Positions 7,969 to 16,358 of a DNA stretch of 64,000 bases are shown here, piece after piece. The first letter of the stretch is position 1; every line of letters starts with the position of its first letter. Source of the DNA: Granulibacter bethesdensis. GTDB taxonomy: Bacteria; Pseudomonadota; Alphaproteobacteria; Acetobacterales; Acetobacteraceae. The notes beneath the pieces are model-generated. The model searched no databases and was not told the DNA's origin. It was given only the letters and a program-made list of their open reading frames with translations. A program made the translations under genes and the position numbers. The stretch spans positions 1,090,501 to 1,154,500 of the forward strand of contig NZ_CP018194.1 of NCBI RefSeq assembly GCF_001889545.1. The letters run 5' to 3'.

Positions 7969-9360
7969 ATGACCTACGCGACCACCTACCCGTACACGGG
8001 TGAAATTCTCAAGACCTTTCCGAACGCCACGGACACGGAGGTCGGCCATGCCATAGATGCTGCCCACGCAGCCTTTCTCGCCTGGCGCGACACGTCGTTC
8101 GCGGAACGTGGCGCCGTGCTCCAGAAGGCGGCGAACCTTCTGCGCAAGGATGCCGATGCCTACGCCAAGCTTCTGACGCTGGAAATGGGCAAGCTTTTCA
8201 CCGAGGCAAAGGCCGAGGTCGAACTGTCTGCGAAGATCTTCGAATATTATGTCAGGAACGCCGAATCCCTGTTGCGGCCTGAACTCTTGAAAGTCGCAGA
8301 TCCGGCCGAAGGCGAGGCCGTGATCGTCTGCGAGCCGCTCGGCGTTCTGCTCGCCATCGAGCCGTGGAATTTCCCCTATTACCAAATCGCCCGGATCATC
8401 GCGCCGCAGCTCTCGGCCGGTAACACGATGCTTCTCAAGCACGCCTCCAACGTGCCGCAGAGCGCGGCGGCTTTCGAACGGCTGATGCATGAAGCAGGTC
8501 TGCCCGCCGGCGCCTTCACCAATCTCTATGCCACTCGCTCGCAGGTGGAGATGATCATCAACGACCCGCGCGTTCATGGCGTGGCGCTGACGGGGTCGGA
8601 GGATGCCGGCGCGGTCGTCGCGGCGCAGGCAGGCAGAGCGTTGAAGAAATCGACCATGGAGCTTGGCGGGGCCGACGCTTTTGTCGTTCTGGCCGACGCC
8701 GATCTGGAAAAGACTGTCAGATGGGCTGTCTTCGGCCGGCACTGGAACGGCGGCCAGGTCTGCGTCTCGTCCAAACGCATGATCATTGTCGACAAGGTCT
8801 ATGACGAGTTTCTGGCGCGATACCGTCAAGGCGTCGCGAGCCTGAAGGCGGGTGATCCCTTCGCCCCCGAAACCACGCTCGCTCCGCTATCCTCGCAGGG
8901 CGCCGCTGACGACATCAGGGACAAGATCAAGCAGGCCGTCGCTCATGGCGCGAAGGCCGAGGAGGTCGGCCCTCCCGTCCCCAATCAGGGCGCGTTCGTG
9001 CAGCCGACCATTCTGACCGACGTCGGAGAGGATAATCCGGCCCGTTACTGGGAGTTCTTCGGCCCGGTATCGATGTTGTTCCGGGCGAAGGACGAGGAGG
9101 ATGCGATCCGTATTGCCAATGACTCGCCATTCGGCTTGGGCGGTTCGGTGTTCACGTCGGACACGAAACACGGTGCGGAGGTCGCCAGGAAGATCTCGAC
9201 CGGCATGGTGTTCATCAACCACCCGACCAAGGTCGAGGCGGACCTGCCATTCGGTGGGGTCCGGCGCTCGGGCTACGGACGTGAGCTTCTGGGCCTCGGC
9301 CTCAAGGAGTTCGTCAATCACAAACTCATTGACATCGTCGATATCGACGCCCGGTTCTGA
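7969..9360 (+). CDS. NAD(P)-dependent aldehyde dehydrogenase (succinate-semialdehyde dehydrogenase-like)
   Basis: The 463-residue enzyme is a complete ALDH-superfamily protein oxidising an aldehyde to an acid in the cytosol. Visible are the cofactor motif PWNFP (132-136), the general base Glu231 in [10 protein letters not shown], and the catalytic Cys265 in [10 protein letters not shown]. Length and the QVC(V)SSKR context fit the short SSADH group (YneI/GabD-like) rather than 500-residue GabD. It begins 39 bases after pntB and 10 bases before an alcohol dehydrogenase, so an alcohol-to-aldehyde-to-acid path with the two ADHs is plausible. Actual substrate not determinable; gabD would be an over-call. 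Confidence 0.88.
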   Translation: MTYATTYPYTGEILKTFPNATDTEVGHAIDAAHAAFLAWRDTSFAERGAVLQKAANLLRKDADAYAKLLTLEMGKLFTEAKAEVELSAKIFEYYVRNAESLLRPELLKVADPAEGEAVIVCEPLGVLLAIEPWNFPYYQIARIIAPQLSAGNTMLLKHASNVPQSAAAFERLMHEAGLPAGAFTNLYATRSQVEMIINDPRVHGVALTGSEDAGAVVAAQAGRALKKSTMELGGADAFVVLADADLEKTVRWAVFGRHWNGGQVCVSSKRMIIVDKVYDEFLARYRQGVASLKAGDPFAPETTLAPLSSQGAADDIRDKIKQAVAHGAKAEEVGPPVPNQGAFVQPTILTDVGEDNPARYWEFFGPVSMLFRAKDEEDAIRIANDSPFGLGGSVFTSDTKHGAEVARKISTGMVFINHPTKVEADLPFGGVRRSGYGRELLGLGLKEFVNHKLIDIVDIDARF

Positions 9361-9370
9361 AGAGGCTGTC

Positions 9371-10399
9371 ATGGACAAGAGCATGAAGGCGGCAGTCGTC
9401 CGCGAATTCGGAAAACCGCTCGTTTTGGAAGAAGTTCCGGTGCCCAGGCCGGGTGCGGGACAAATTCTCGTCAAGATCGCAGCGACTGGTGTCTGCCACA
9501 CCGATCTGCATGCCGCCGACGGCGATTGGCCGGTCAAGCCGAAACCACCCTTTATTCCCGGTCATGAGGGCGTGGGGCACGTCGTGGCGGTTGGTTCCGG
9601 CGTCAGGCATGTCAAGGAAGGCGACCGCGTTGGCGTTCCCTGGCTTTACACCGCCTGTGGCCATTGCAAGCACTGCCTCGGGGGCTGGGAAACGCTCTGT
9701 GAGGAACAGCAGAATACGGGGTATTCCGTCAACGGCAGCTTTGCTGAATATGTCGTCGCGGACCCGAACTTTGTCGGACATCTGCCGGAGAACGTCTCCT
9801 TCGTCGATATCGCGCCCATCCTTTGCGCAGGCGTCACTGTCTACAAGGGGCTCAAAGTGACCGACACCAAGCCTGGCGACTGGGTGGTGATTTCGGGGAT
9901 CGGCGGGCTTGGCCATCTCGCTGTGCAATATGCGAAGGCCATGGGCCTGAATGTCATCGCCGTCGATATCGACGATGCCAAGCTCGACCTTGCCAAAAGG
10001 TTGGGCGCATCGCTCGCCGTCAATGCCAAAAAGGCCGATCCGGTCGCCTTCGTCAAGAAGGAGGCCCGTGGAGTCCAGGGCGTGCTCGTCACCGCTGTTT
10101 CGCCGAAGGCGTTCGAACAGGCACTTCATATGGTCGATCGTGGCGGCACGGTCTCGCTCAACGGTCTGCCGCCGGGCGACTTCCCCCTGTCGATCTTCGA
10201 CACTGTTCTGAACGGAACAACTGTGCGCGGCTCGATCGTCGGCACACGGCTCGATCTCCAGGAAGCCCTCGACTTCGCTGGCGACGGCAAGGTCAAGGCG
10301 ACGATCTCGACCGAGCGATTGGAGAATATCAACGACATCTTCGCCCGCATGCACGAGGGTGATATCCAGGGCCGTGTCGTCATCGACTTTGAGAAATAG
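9371..10399 (+). CDS. adhP: Zinc-dependent alcohol dehydrogenase, AdhP type
   Basis: The 342-residue MDR-superfamily enzyme interconverts alcohols and aldehydes with NAD(H). Catalytic zinc ligands are Cys42 (GVCHTDLH), His65-Glu66 (PGHEG) and Cys152 ([10 protein letters not shown]); four structural-zinc cysteines are at 96, 99, 102 and 110. The Rossmann motif [15 protein letters not shown] is followed by [11 protein letters not shown], an acidic residue that favours NAD. Similarity to AdhP runs the full length. The start at 9371 is 10 bases after the aldehyde dehydrogenase stop; a second ADH follows after 5 bases, indicating one operon. Confidence 0.9.
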   Translation: MDKSMKAAVVREFGKPLVLEEVPVPRPGAGQILVKIAATGVCHTDLHAADGDWPVKPKPPFIPGHEGVGHVVAVGSGVRHVKEGDRVGVPWLYTACGHCKHCLGGWETLCEEQQNTGYSVNGSFAEYVVADPNFVGHLPENVSFVDIAPILCAGVTVYKGLKVTDTKPGDWVVISGIGGLGHLAVQYAKAMGLNVIAVDIDDAKLDLAKRLGASLAVNAKKADPVAFVKKEARGVQGVLVTAVSPKAFEQALHMVDRGGTVSLNGLPPGDFPLSIFDTVLNGTTVRGSIVGTRLDLQEALDFAGDGKVKATISTERLENINDIFARMHEGDIQGRVVIDFEK

Positions 10400-10404
10400 A
10401 CACC

Positions 10405-11460
10405 ATGCAAGCCATGGTCCTGACAGTTAACGGCTCGCCGCTCGAATGGATCGAGCGGCCGGATCCTGTTCCCGGTCCCGGTGAGCTCCGTGTCCGTGTG
10501 GCAGCGTGCGGCGTGTGCCGGACCGATCTGCATGTAACGGATGGCGAGTTGCCCAATCCGCGCCTGCCGATCATTCCGGGTCACGAAATCGTCGGTTACG
10601 TCGATGCTCTCGGCGAGGGGGTTTCCGGGTTCCATATCGGTGAGCGAGTTGGCATTCCCTGGCTCGGTCATACTTGCGGGGCGTGTCCATATTGCCGGTC
10701 AGGGCATGAGAACCTTTGCGATGCGCCCGAGTTCACGGGCTACACACGTGACGGTGGCTATGCGACGATGGTGACTGCCGAAGCACAATTCACCTTTCCA
10801 CTCGGCGGACCAGGCAACGACGTCGATCTCGCGCCACTTCTCTGCGCCGGGCTTATTGGCTGGCGCTCCCTCGTCATGGCGGGCGATGGCAAGCGTCTCG
10901 GTCTTTATGGCTTTGGCGCGGCGGCGCATATCATCGCCCAGATTGCCCGATGGCAAGGTCGCGACATCTACGCATTTACCAGGCCGGGCAATCTTGCCTC
11001 GCAACGTTTTGCACTCGATCTGGGCGCGCATTGGGCTGGCGGCTCCGACGAGACACCGCCGGAATTCCTTGACGCCGCGATCCTGTTCGCCCCCGTTGGC
11101 GCCCTTGTGCCTCAGGCACTCAGGGCGGTTCGCAAGGGAGGGCAAGTCGTCTGTGCCGGAATTCACATGAGCGATATTCCGAGTTTTCCTTATTCCCTGT
11201 TGTGGGAAGAACGGAAGGTTGTTTCCGTCGCCAATCTGACACGCAAGGATGCTCTGGAGTTTCTGTCTCTCGCCTTGCAAATCGGCGTCAAGACACAAAT
11301 CACGACGTATCCATTGAGAGATGCCAATCGGGCGCTCTCCGATCTGCGCGCAGGCTGCTTCGATGGTGCGGCAGTGCTGGTGCCTCAGGCCGGAACCGGC
11401 AAACAGCTTGATCTCTCATGCGCCAATGGATGCAGACTGCATTTAAAGCAGGGCTATTAG
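10405..11460 (+). CDS. Zinc-dependent alcohol dehydrogenase family protein
   Basis: A second medium-chain dehydrogenase (351 residues) with catalytic ligands Cys38 (GVCRTDLH), His60-Glu61 and a distal Cys in LLCAGLIGWRSL, and structural-zinc cysteines 91, 94, 97 and 105. The nucleotide motif is GLYGFGAAAHIIAQIA, the variant GFGAAAH found in the subgroup often annotated as alcohol dehydrogenase propanol-preferring. The last ~23 residues (TGKQLDLSCANGCRLHLKQGY) extend beyond the usual end ...GAAVLVP and could come from a small 3' frameshift. It closes the pnt-ald-adh run; 221 bases then separate it from the encapsulin gene. Confidence 0.87.
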   Translation: MQAMVLTVNGSPLEWIERPDPVPGPGELRVRVAACGVCRTDLHVTDGELPNPRLPIIPGHEIVGYVDALGEGVSGFHIGERVGIPWLGHTCGACPYCRSGHENLCDAPEFTGYTRDGGYATMVTAEAQFTFPLGGPGNDVDLAPLLCAGLIGWRSLVMAGDGKRLGLYGFGAAAHIIAQIARWQGRDIYAFTRPGNLASQRFALDLGAHWAGGSDETPPEFLDAAILFAPVGALVPQALRAVRKGGQVVCAGIHMSDIPSFPYSLLWEERKVVSVANLTRKDALEFLSLALQIGVKTQITTYPLRDANRALSDLRAGCFDGAAVLVPQAGTGKQLDLSCANGCRLHLKQGY

Positions 11461-11574
11461 CATAGATTCGGCAAGGCCGTAATCAGCGAGCGCCCAGGCC
11501 ATGATCCTGATTATATTGTTGTGTTTGCCTGTCCCGCGCAAGGTCAGTTTGATCTATTACTAAAACATGCCAAT

Positions 11575-11621
11575 TTTGTAGGAAATATTTCATTGTAGAT
11601 ACAATTGATCTCCTATACAAA
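11575..11621. promoter_or_regulatory. AT-rich dyad upstream of the encapsulin operon, candidate promoter/operator
   Basis: Within the 221-base gap before the encapsulin gene, a perfect palindrome ATTGTA-GA-TACAAT spans 11592-11605. It is nested in an imperfect outer dyad, TTTGTAGGA (11575-11583) and TCCTATACAAA (11611-11621). The base composition is far more AT-rich than the surroundings, as expected of a promoter. In Synechococcus the related SrpI shell is induced by sulfur starvation through CysR; whether a sulfur regulator acts here is inference only. Confidence 0.45.
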
Positions 11622-11681
11622 GATGATGTGAGCCCGCCGCAAGCGGATTAGGGCAAATGATTTACGTGAAGGTTCTCGATC

Positions 11682-12596
11682 ATGTCTGATACGCCTCATC
11701 TGACGTCCCTCGGCGATGAAGCCGCCCGCCAGCTTGCCAATGCGACCAAGACTGTGCCGCAGATGGTGTCGATCAGTCCGCGCTGGCTGGTGCATTGCCT
11801 GGAGTGGATGCCGGTTGAGGCAGGTATTCTCCGCGTTAACCGGGTCAAGAACGAGGAAAACGTCATTGTCGGCTGCTCCGGACGCGATGAACGCGAATTG
11901 CCGCAGACCTTCGTCGATTATGAACCTAACCCGCGTGAGTACATGTTGTGCGCGGTCAATACGGTGGTGGATGTCCACACGCGGATCTCGGACCTCTATT
12001 CTTCGCCGCACAACCAGATCTCGGAGCAGCTTCGCCTGTCGATCGAGGTCATCAAGGAACAGCAGGAAAGCCAGCTCATCAATTCCGAGGAATATGGTCT
12101 GCTGGCGAATGTGGCCAAGTCGCAGCGGATCGAAAGCCCCACCGGTTTGCCGACACCTGATGCGATGGACAGCCTTATCGCCAAGTGCTGGAAGGAGCCT
12201 GGATTTTTCCTCGCGCACCCCGACACAATTGCCGCATTCGGTCGTGAGTGCACCCGCCGCGGCGTGCCGCCGGCAACCATCACCATGTTTGGCTCGCCGT
12301 TCCTCAGCTGGCGTGGCATTCCGATTGTTCCGTCCGACAAGGTGCCGGTCGTCAATGGCAAGTCATCGATCATCCTGCTGCGTGTCGGCCAGCAGCGGCA
12401 GGGCGTAGTCGGTCTGTTCCAGCCGAACTTGCCGGGTGAACAGTCGATGGGCCTGTCGGTTCGCTTCATGGGTATCAATGATAAGGCGATCGCCTCCTAT
12501 CTCGTGTCGCTCTATTGCTCGCTTGTGATTCTGACCGACGATGCGGCGGCAGTTCTCGAAAACATCGATATCACGCAGTTCCACACCTATGCCTGA
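11682..12596 (+). CDS. Family 2A encapsulin shell protein (SrpI-like)
   Basis: The 304-residue protein matches the SrpI-like Family 2A encapsulins, HK97-fold proteins that self-assemble into a closed protein shell. Landmarks: an N-terminal arm (HLTSLGDEAARQLANATKT), the segment SPRWLVHCLEWMPVEAGILRVN, the E-loop-like region EPNPREYMLCAVNTVVDVHTR, the A-domain segment TITMFGSPFLSWRGIPIVPS and the end GLSVRFMGINDKAIASYLVS. It has no cyclic-nucleotide-binding insert, so it is 2A and not 2B. Its last 8 bases overlap the start of a cysteine desulfurase with a long disordered N-terminus, the defining cargo of this family. Known 2A shells take up the desulfurase and store elemental sulfur; the same role here is inference from family and context. 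A ribosome site GTGAAGG precedes the ATG. Confidence 0.9.
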   Translation: MSDTPHLTSLGDEAARQLANATKTVPQMVSISPRWLVHCLEWMPVEAGILRVNRVKNEENVIVGCSGRDERELPQTFVDYEPNPREYMLCAVNTVVDVHTRISDLYSSPHNQISEQLRLSIEVIKEQQESQLINSEEYGLLANVAKSQRIESPTGLPTPDAMDSLIAKCWKEPGFFLAHPDTIAAFGRECTRRGVPPATITMFGSPFLSWRGIPIVPSDKVPVVNGKSSIILLRVGQQRQGVVGLFQPNLPGEQSMGLSVRFMGINDKAIASYLVSLYCSLVILTDDAAAVLENIDITQFHTYA

Positions 12597-14439
12597 TCCC
12601 AACGCACCTGCAGATCTGACCAGCCCGCCAGGGATGCCGGATACGGCTGCGCTGGCGGAAATGGCAAATGCCTTCTTCCGGGCATTGCCGGGAAGTGCTG
12701 GGGCCTTTGGTCCGGCATCGCCCGCCCAACAACAACCGACTGCGCCGGCAGTGGCGGGGGCAGGCTTTGCCCCGCCATCTATGCCTGCACCGCCGATTCC
12801 GGCTGCCGCTCGCGTCGTTCCGACCGTGCCGGGACCGAGCCCGTTCGCGACCCTTCCGGTCTCGGCGGATCCCAATCTCGGCTCGATTGCCAACCAGAAC
12901 CGCAGCTCCGAGCCGGGGCTCTATATAACAGGCTTTGCTGCACAGCGTCCGGAGGCTGCGTTGCGGCCTATCCCGTCGCTCGATCAGACATTGCCGAACG
13001 AGTCCGAGTTGAAGGAACTGCTTGCCGGACATGATCATCGTCCGGCATCGGGGCTGGCCATCCAGCAACCGGCAGGCGGTGGAACTGCTCCGAGCATCGG
13101 GCAGTCGTCGGGTGACCCCTATTTCCTGAAGCCCCTGCCGCAGCCACCAGCGGTGGCTCCGGCGGTCAAGGTGCCGCTGAACCAGCCTTCGACGCATGGG
13201 GAAGGTGCCGCCAGCTCTGGTGCAGGCTTCAACCCTTATCTGGTGCGTCAGGATTTTCCGATCCTCAATGAGCGCGTTAATGGAAAGCCGCTCATTTGGC
13301 TCGATAATGCCGCGACGACACAAAAGCCGCGCGCGGTCATCGACCGGCTAAGCTATTTCTACGAGCACGAGAACTCCAATATCCATCGCGCCGCCCACAC
13401 ATTGGCGGCGCGGGCGACGGATGCCTATGAGGCAGCGCGCGAGGAAGTGCGCCAATTCATCAATGCCGGCTCGACGGATGAAATCGTCTTCGTGCGTGGC
13501 ACCACCGAAGGTATCAACCTTGTCGCCGAGACTTGGGGGCGCGCCAATATCGGGCCCGGCGACGAAATCCTGATCACCTGGCTGGAACACCACGCCAATA
13601 TCGTGCCGTGGCATCGTCTGGCAAAGTCGGTTGGAGCCAAGCTCAAGGTCGCACCCGTCGATGACAATGGCGATATCATTGTTGAGGCTTTCGCGAGCCT
13701 GCTGACGCCACGTACAAAGCTCGTGTCGCTGACGCAGGTGTCGAATGCACTTGGCACCGTGACGCCGGCGGCGCTTCTGGTGGCGATGGCGCATGCGGCG
13801 GGGGCGAAAGTGCTCGTCGATGGCGCGCAGTCGGTTTCCCATATGCCGACTGATGTGCTGGCGCTTGATGCCGATTGGTTCGTTCTCTCCGGACATAAGG
13901 TGTTCGGCCCGACGGGCATCGGCGCGCTGTACGGCAAGAAGGCAATCCTCGATTCCATGCCGCCCTATCAGAGCGGCGGCAACATGATCGCGGATGTGAC
14001 CTTCGAAGAGATCCGCTATCAGCCGCCGCCGTTTCTGTTCGAGGCGGGCACCGGCAATATCGCGGATGCCGTGGGTCTGGGCGCGGCGCTGGCATATCTC
14101 TCTCGTCTCGGCCTTCCGGCTGTGGCAGCGCACGAACATGCCCTCATTGAGGATTGTGTGCGGCAGCTGAAGACAATTTCGGACGTCAGGATCATCGGCA
14201 ATCCGAAGGAGCGTGCTGGCGTTGTTTCCTTCATTGTTGATGGCATGAAGACCGAGGACGTTGGCAAGGCTCTGTCGCGTGATGGTATCGCCGTGCGCTC
14301 CGGACATCATTGTGCCCAGCCGATTCTGAGGCGCTTTGGGATTGAGAGCTCGGTGCGGCCGTCTTTTGCGGTCTACAACACGCATGAGGATATCGATGCG
14401 TTGATCCGCTCGGTCTGGCGCATCAAGGCAGGACGCTGA
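12589..14439 (+). CDS. Encapsulated cysteine desulfurase (SufS-like) with N-terminal cargo-loading domain
   Basis: The ATG at 12589, 8 bases inside the encapsulin gene, gives 616 residues; SufS enzymes have about 410. Residues 1-213 are rich in Pro, Ala, Gln and Gly with only short conserved-looking islands (AALAEMANAFFRALPG 20-35; GLYITGF 110-116; LPNESELKELL 135-145; DPYFLKP 176-182), matching the disordered targeting region of Family 2A cargo. Residues 214-616 are a complete class V PLP enzyme: DNAATTQKP, His pair in WLEHHANIVPW, PLP lysine Lys437 in LSGHKVFGP, and catalytic Cys575 in RSGHHCAQP. It converts cysteine to alanine plus persulfide sulfur, presumably inside the shell. No SufE/SufU acceptor or serine acetyltransferase gene is adjacent. 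Confidence 0.92.
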   Translation: MPDPNAPADLTSPPGMPDTAALAEMANAFFRALPGSAGAFGPASPAQQQPTAPAVAGAGFAPPSMPAPPIPAAARVVPTVPGPSPFATLPVSADPNLGSIANQNRSSEPGLYITGFAAQRPEAALRPIPSLDQTLPNESELKELLAGHDHRPASGLAIQQPAGGGTAPSIGQSSGDPYFLKPLPQPPAVAPAVKVPLNQPSTHGEGAASSGAGFNPYLVRQDFPILNERVNGKPLIWLDNAATTQKPRAVIDRLSYFYEHENSNIHRAAHTLAARATDAYEAAREEVRQFINAGSTDEIVFVRGTTEGINLVAETWGRANIGPGDEILITWLEHHANIVPWHRLAKSVGAKLKVAPVDDNGDIIVEAFASLLTPRTKLVSLTQVSNALGTVTPAALLVAMAHAAGAKVLVDGAQSVSHMPTDVLALDADWFVLSGHKVFGPTGIGALYGKKAILDSMPPYQSGGNMIADVTFEEIRYQPPPFLFEAGTGNIADAVGLGAALAYLSRLGLPAVAAHEHALIEDCVRQLKTISDVRIIGNPKERAGVVSFIVDGMKTEDVGKALSRDGIAVRSGHHCAQPILRRFGIESSVRPSFAVYNTHEDIDALIRSVWRIKAGR

Positions 14440-14548
14440 AGCTGTAACTGGGCGAGTGGCGCAAAAAGGGAGGGCTGATGACCAGGTTGCATGCAACCGT
14501 CGATGCCATTGGCGCTACCGCCCAGATCAAGGCCAATCCCAGCAGGAA

Positions 14549-14576
14549 TAAAAAGCCGCCGATTGACTGGCGGCTT
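14549..14576 (-). terminator. Rho-independent terminator read on the reverse strand
   Basis: AAGCCGCC (14553-14560) pairs perfectly with GGCGGCTT (14569-14576) around an 8-base loop. On the reverse strand the stem is followed by a T-rich tail (TTTTTATT), as in an intrinsic terminator. On the forward strand, downstream of the desulfurase, the T-run is short (TTTATG), so it would work less well there. Confidence 0.65.
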
Positions 14577-14945
14577 TATGAAGAGCACCCTTTCTGCACC
14601 GGCTCGGTATAGTTGGTATTTTTGACCTCTCGTTTTGTCTTGATCCGGATGAATGGATGGCCCTGCGCCCGTGTGGCGATCCTCTGTTCAAGCGCGGACC
14701 GGTCATCCGTGAGCAAGGCGCGCCTCGCCTTCTCCAAAGCCCGGCAGATCGCCCGCGATCGCGTGCATGAACCGGTAGGCGACCTCTTGGGCTGTTCGCC
14801 TTTGCTGGCGTAGATGCACCGTCTTGCGGGCATCGTTGACAAGACGCGTTCATGATTTGCTGTTTTCAGACAGCGTTTCATCGCAACCTGGTCTCCTGGG
14901 ATGTGATAGGCTCAGGCCATCATTCATTTTTACCAGTCGGGGAGC
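14577..14945. other. Gap between desulfurase and gadB; possible decayed reverse-strand gene
   Basis: No family is recognised in this stretch. On the reverse strand two frames of moderate quality abut (VNDARKTVHLRQQRRTAQEV in one, ALEKARRALLTDDRSALEQR in another) and end at the terminator at 14549-14576, which would fit a frameshifted small gene. The right end must hold the gadB promoter and the ribosome site GGGGAG at 14939-14944. Confidence 0.3.
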
Positions 14946-16358
14946 ATGGTCTTGCAAGCGGATAGTCCTGAAAACAACATGCGCAGCGAACTGCTCGACG
15001 ATTTTTATGCGTCGGGCGACCTGGCGGTGGCGTTGCCCAAATATGAATTTCCTCAGCAGGAACACGCACCGCGCCATGTTTTTGCGTCAATCCGTGATGA
15101 ACTGATGCTGGATGGCAATTCGCGGCAGAATCTGGCCACGTTCTGCCAGACCTGGGTGGATGACGAAATCCATGAGCTGATGAACCTGTCGATCGACAAG
15201 AACATGATCGACAAGGATGAGTACCCGCAGACTGCCGAGATCGAGAACCGGTGTGTCGCGATGCTGGCCGATCTGTGGCATGCGCCTGATCCCCGTGGTA
15301 CGATGGGATGCTCGACAGTTGGGTCGTCAGAAGCCGCGATGCTGGGCGGTCTGGCCATGAAATGGCGCTGGCGCAAGGCGCGGCAGGCGGCGGGGCTTCC
15401 TGTGGACAGGCCCAACCTCATCTGCGGCCCGGTGCAGATATGCTGGCATAAATTCGCCCGTTATTTCGATGTCGAGCTGCGCGAAATTCCGCTTGAGGGC
15501 GACCGGTTATTGATGAATGTGGAGGAAGTGCTGAAACGCGTCGATGAAAATACCATCGGCGTGGTGCCTACTCTCGGTGTGACCTTTACCTGCCAGTATG
15601 AGCCGGTCAGGGAGGTCAGCGATGCGCTGGATCGATTGCAGGCTGAAACCGGCCTCGATATCCCCATTCATGTGGACGGCGCCAGTGGTGGTTTTCTGGC
15701 TCCTTTCTGTGCCTCCGACCTTGTGTGGGATTTCCGTCTGCCGCGTGTGAAGTCGATTAACACATCCGGGCATAAATTCGGCCTCGCCCCGCTGGGCGTG
15801 GGTTGGATCATCTGGCGGGAGGCCGCCGATCTGCCGGAGGAGCTGGTTTTCAACGTCAATTACCTCGGCGGCGATATGCCCAATTTCGCGCTGAATTTTT
15901 CCCGTCCGGGCGGACAGGTTGTCTCGCAGTATTATAATTTCCTCCGGCTGGGGCGGGAGGGATACACGAAAATCCAATCCGCCTGTTACGCCACCGCGCA
16001 ATATCTGGCGAAGCAGATCGCGCAGATGGGGCCGTTCCACATCCTGTATGATGGAGACCCGGCCACCGGTATTCCGGCCTTGTGCTGGACCTTAAAGGAC
16101 GGGGCCGGGATCGGTGGTTACACGCTCTATGATCTGGCGGATCGGCTGCGCAGCCGCGGCTGGCAGGTGCCGGCCTATTCCATGCCTGCCAATCGTGAGG
16201 ATCTGGTGATCCAGCGTATTCTGGTGCGGCATGGGGTCAGCTTTGATCTGGCGACCCTGCTGATCGAGGATATCAGCCGCGCGGTGGATTTCTTTGCGAA
16301 ACACCCGGTTTCAAGACCGATGACGCTGGAGGAAGCTGGTAGCTTCAACCATAACTGA
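14946..16358 (+). CDS. gadB: Glutamate decarboxylase (PLP-dependent)
   Basis: This 470-residue enzyme converts glutamate to GABA and CO2, consuming a cytosolic proton. It is full length against E. coli GadB (466 residues) with the typical N-terminus ([24 protein letters not shown], shortened here to key residues), the substrate region [27 protein letters not shown], and the PLP lysine Lys277 in [13 protein letters not shown]. The start follows GGGGAGC. Acid resistance usually also needs a glutamate/GABA antiporter; none is next to it, the convergent neighbour being a CPA2 cation/proton antiporter with a 48-base 3' overlap. GABA could feed a succinate-semialdehyde dehydrogenase, and a candidate lies 5.6 kb upstream, but no GABA transaminase is visible here. 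Confidence 0.93.
   Translation: MVLQADSPENNMRSELLDDFYASGDLAVALPKYEFPQQEHAPRHVFASIRDELMLDGNSRQNLATFCQTWVDDEIHELMNLSIDKNMIDKDEYPQTAEIENRCVAMLADLWHAPDPRGTMGCSTVGSSEAAMLGGLAMKWRWRKARQAAGLPVDRPNLICGPVQICWHKFARYFDVELREIPLEGDRLLMNVEEVLKRVDENTIGVVPTLGVTFTCQYEPVREVSDALDRLQAETGLDIPIHVDGASGGFLAPFCASDLVWDFRLPRVKSINTSGHKFGLAPLGVGWIIWREAADLPEELVFNVNYLGGDMPNFALNFSRPGGQVVSQYYNFLRLGREGYTKIQSACYATAQYLAKQIAQMGPFHILYDGDPATGIPALCWTLKDGAGIGGYTLYDLADRLRSRGWQVPAYSMPANREDLVIQRILVRHGVSFDLATLLIEDISRAVDFFAKHPVSRPMTLEEAGSFNHN

Noticed and set aside
11682-12596. Prophage major capsid protein
   Set aside because: Encapsulins share the HK97 fold, but no portal, protease, terminase or tail genes are near, and the overlapping desulfurase cargo points to an encapsulin.
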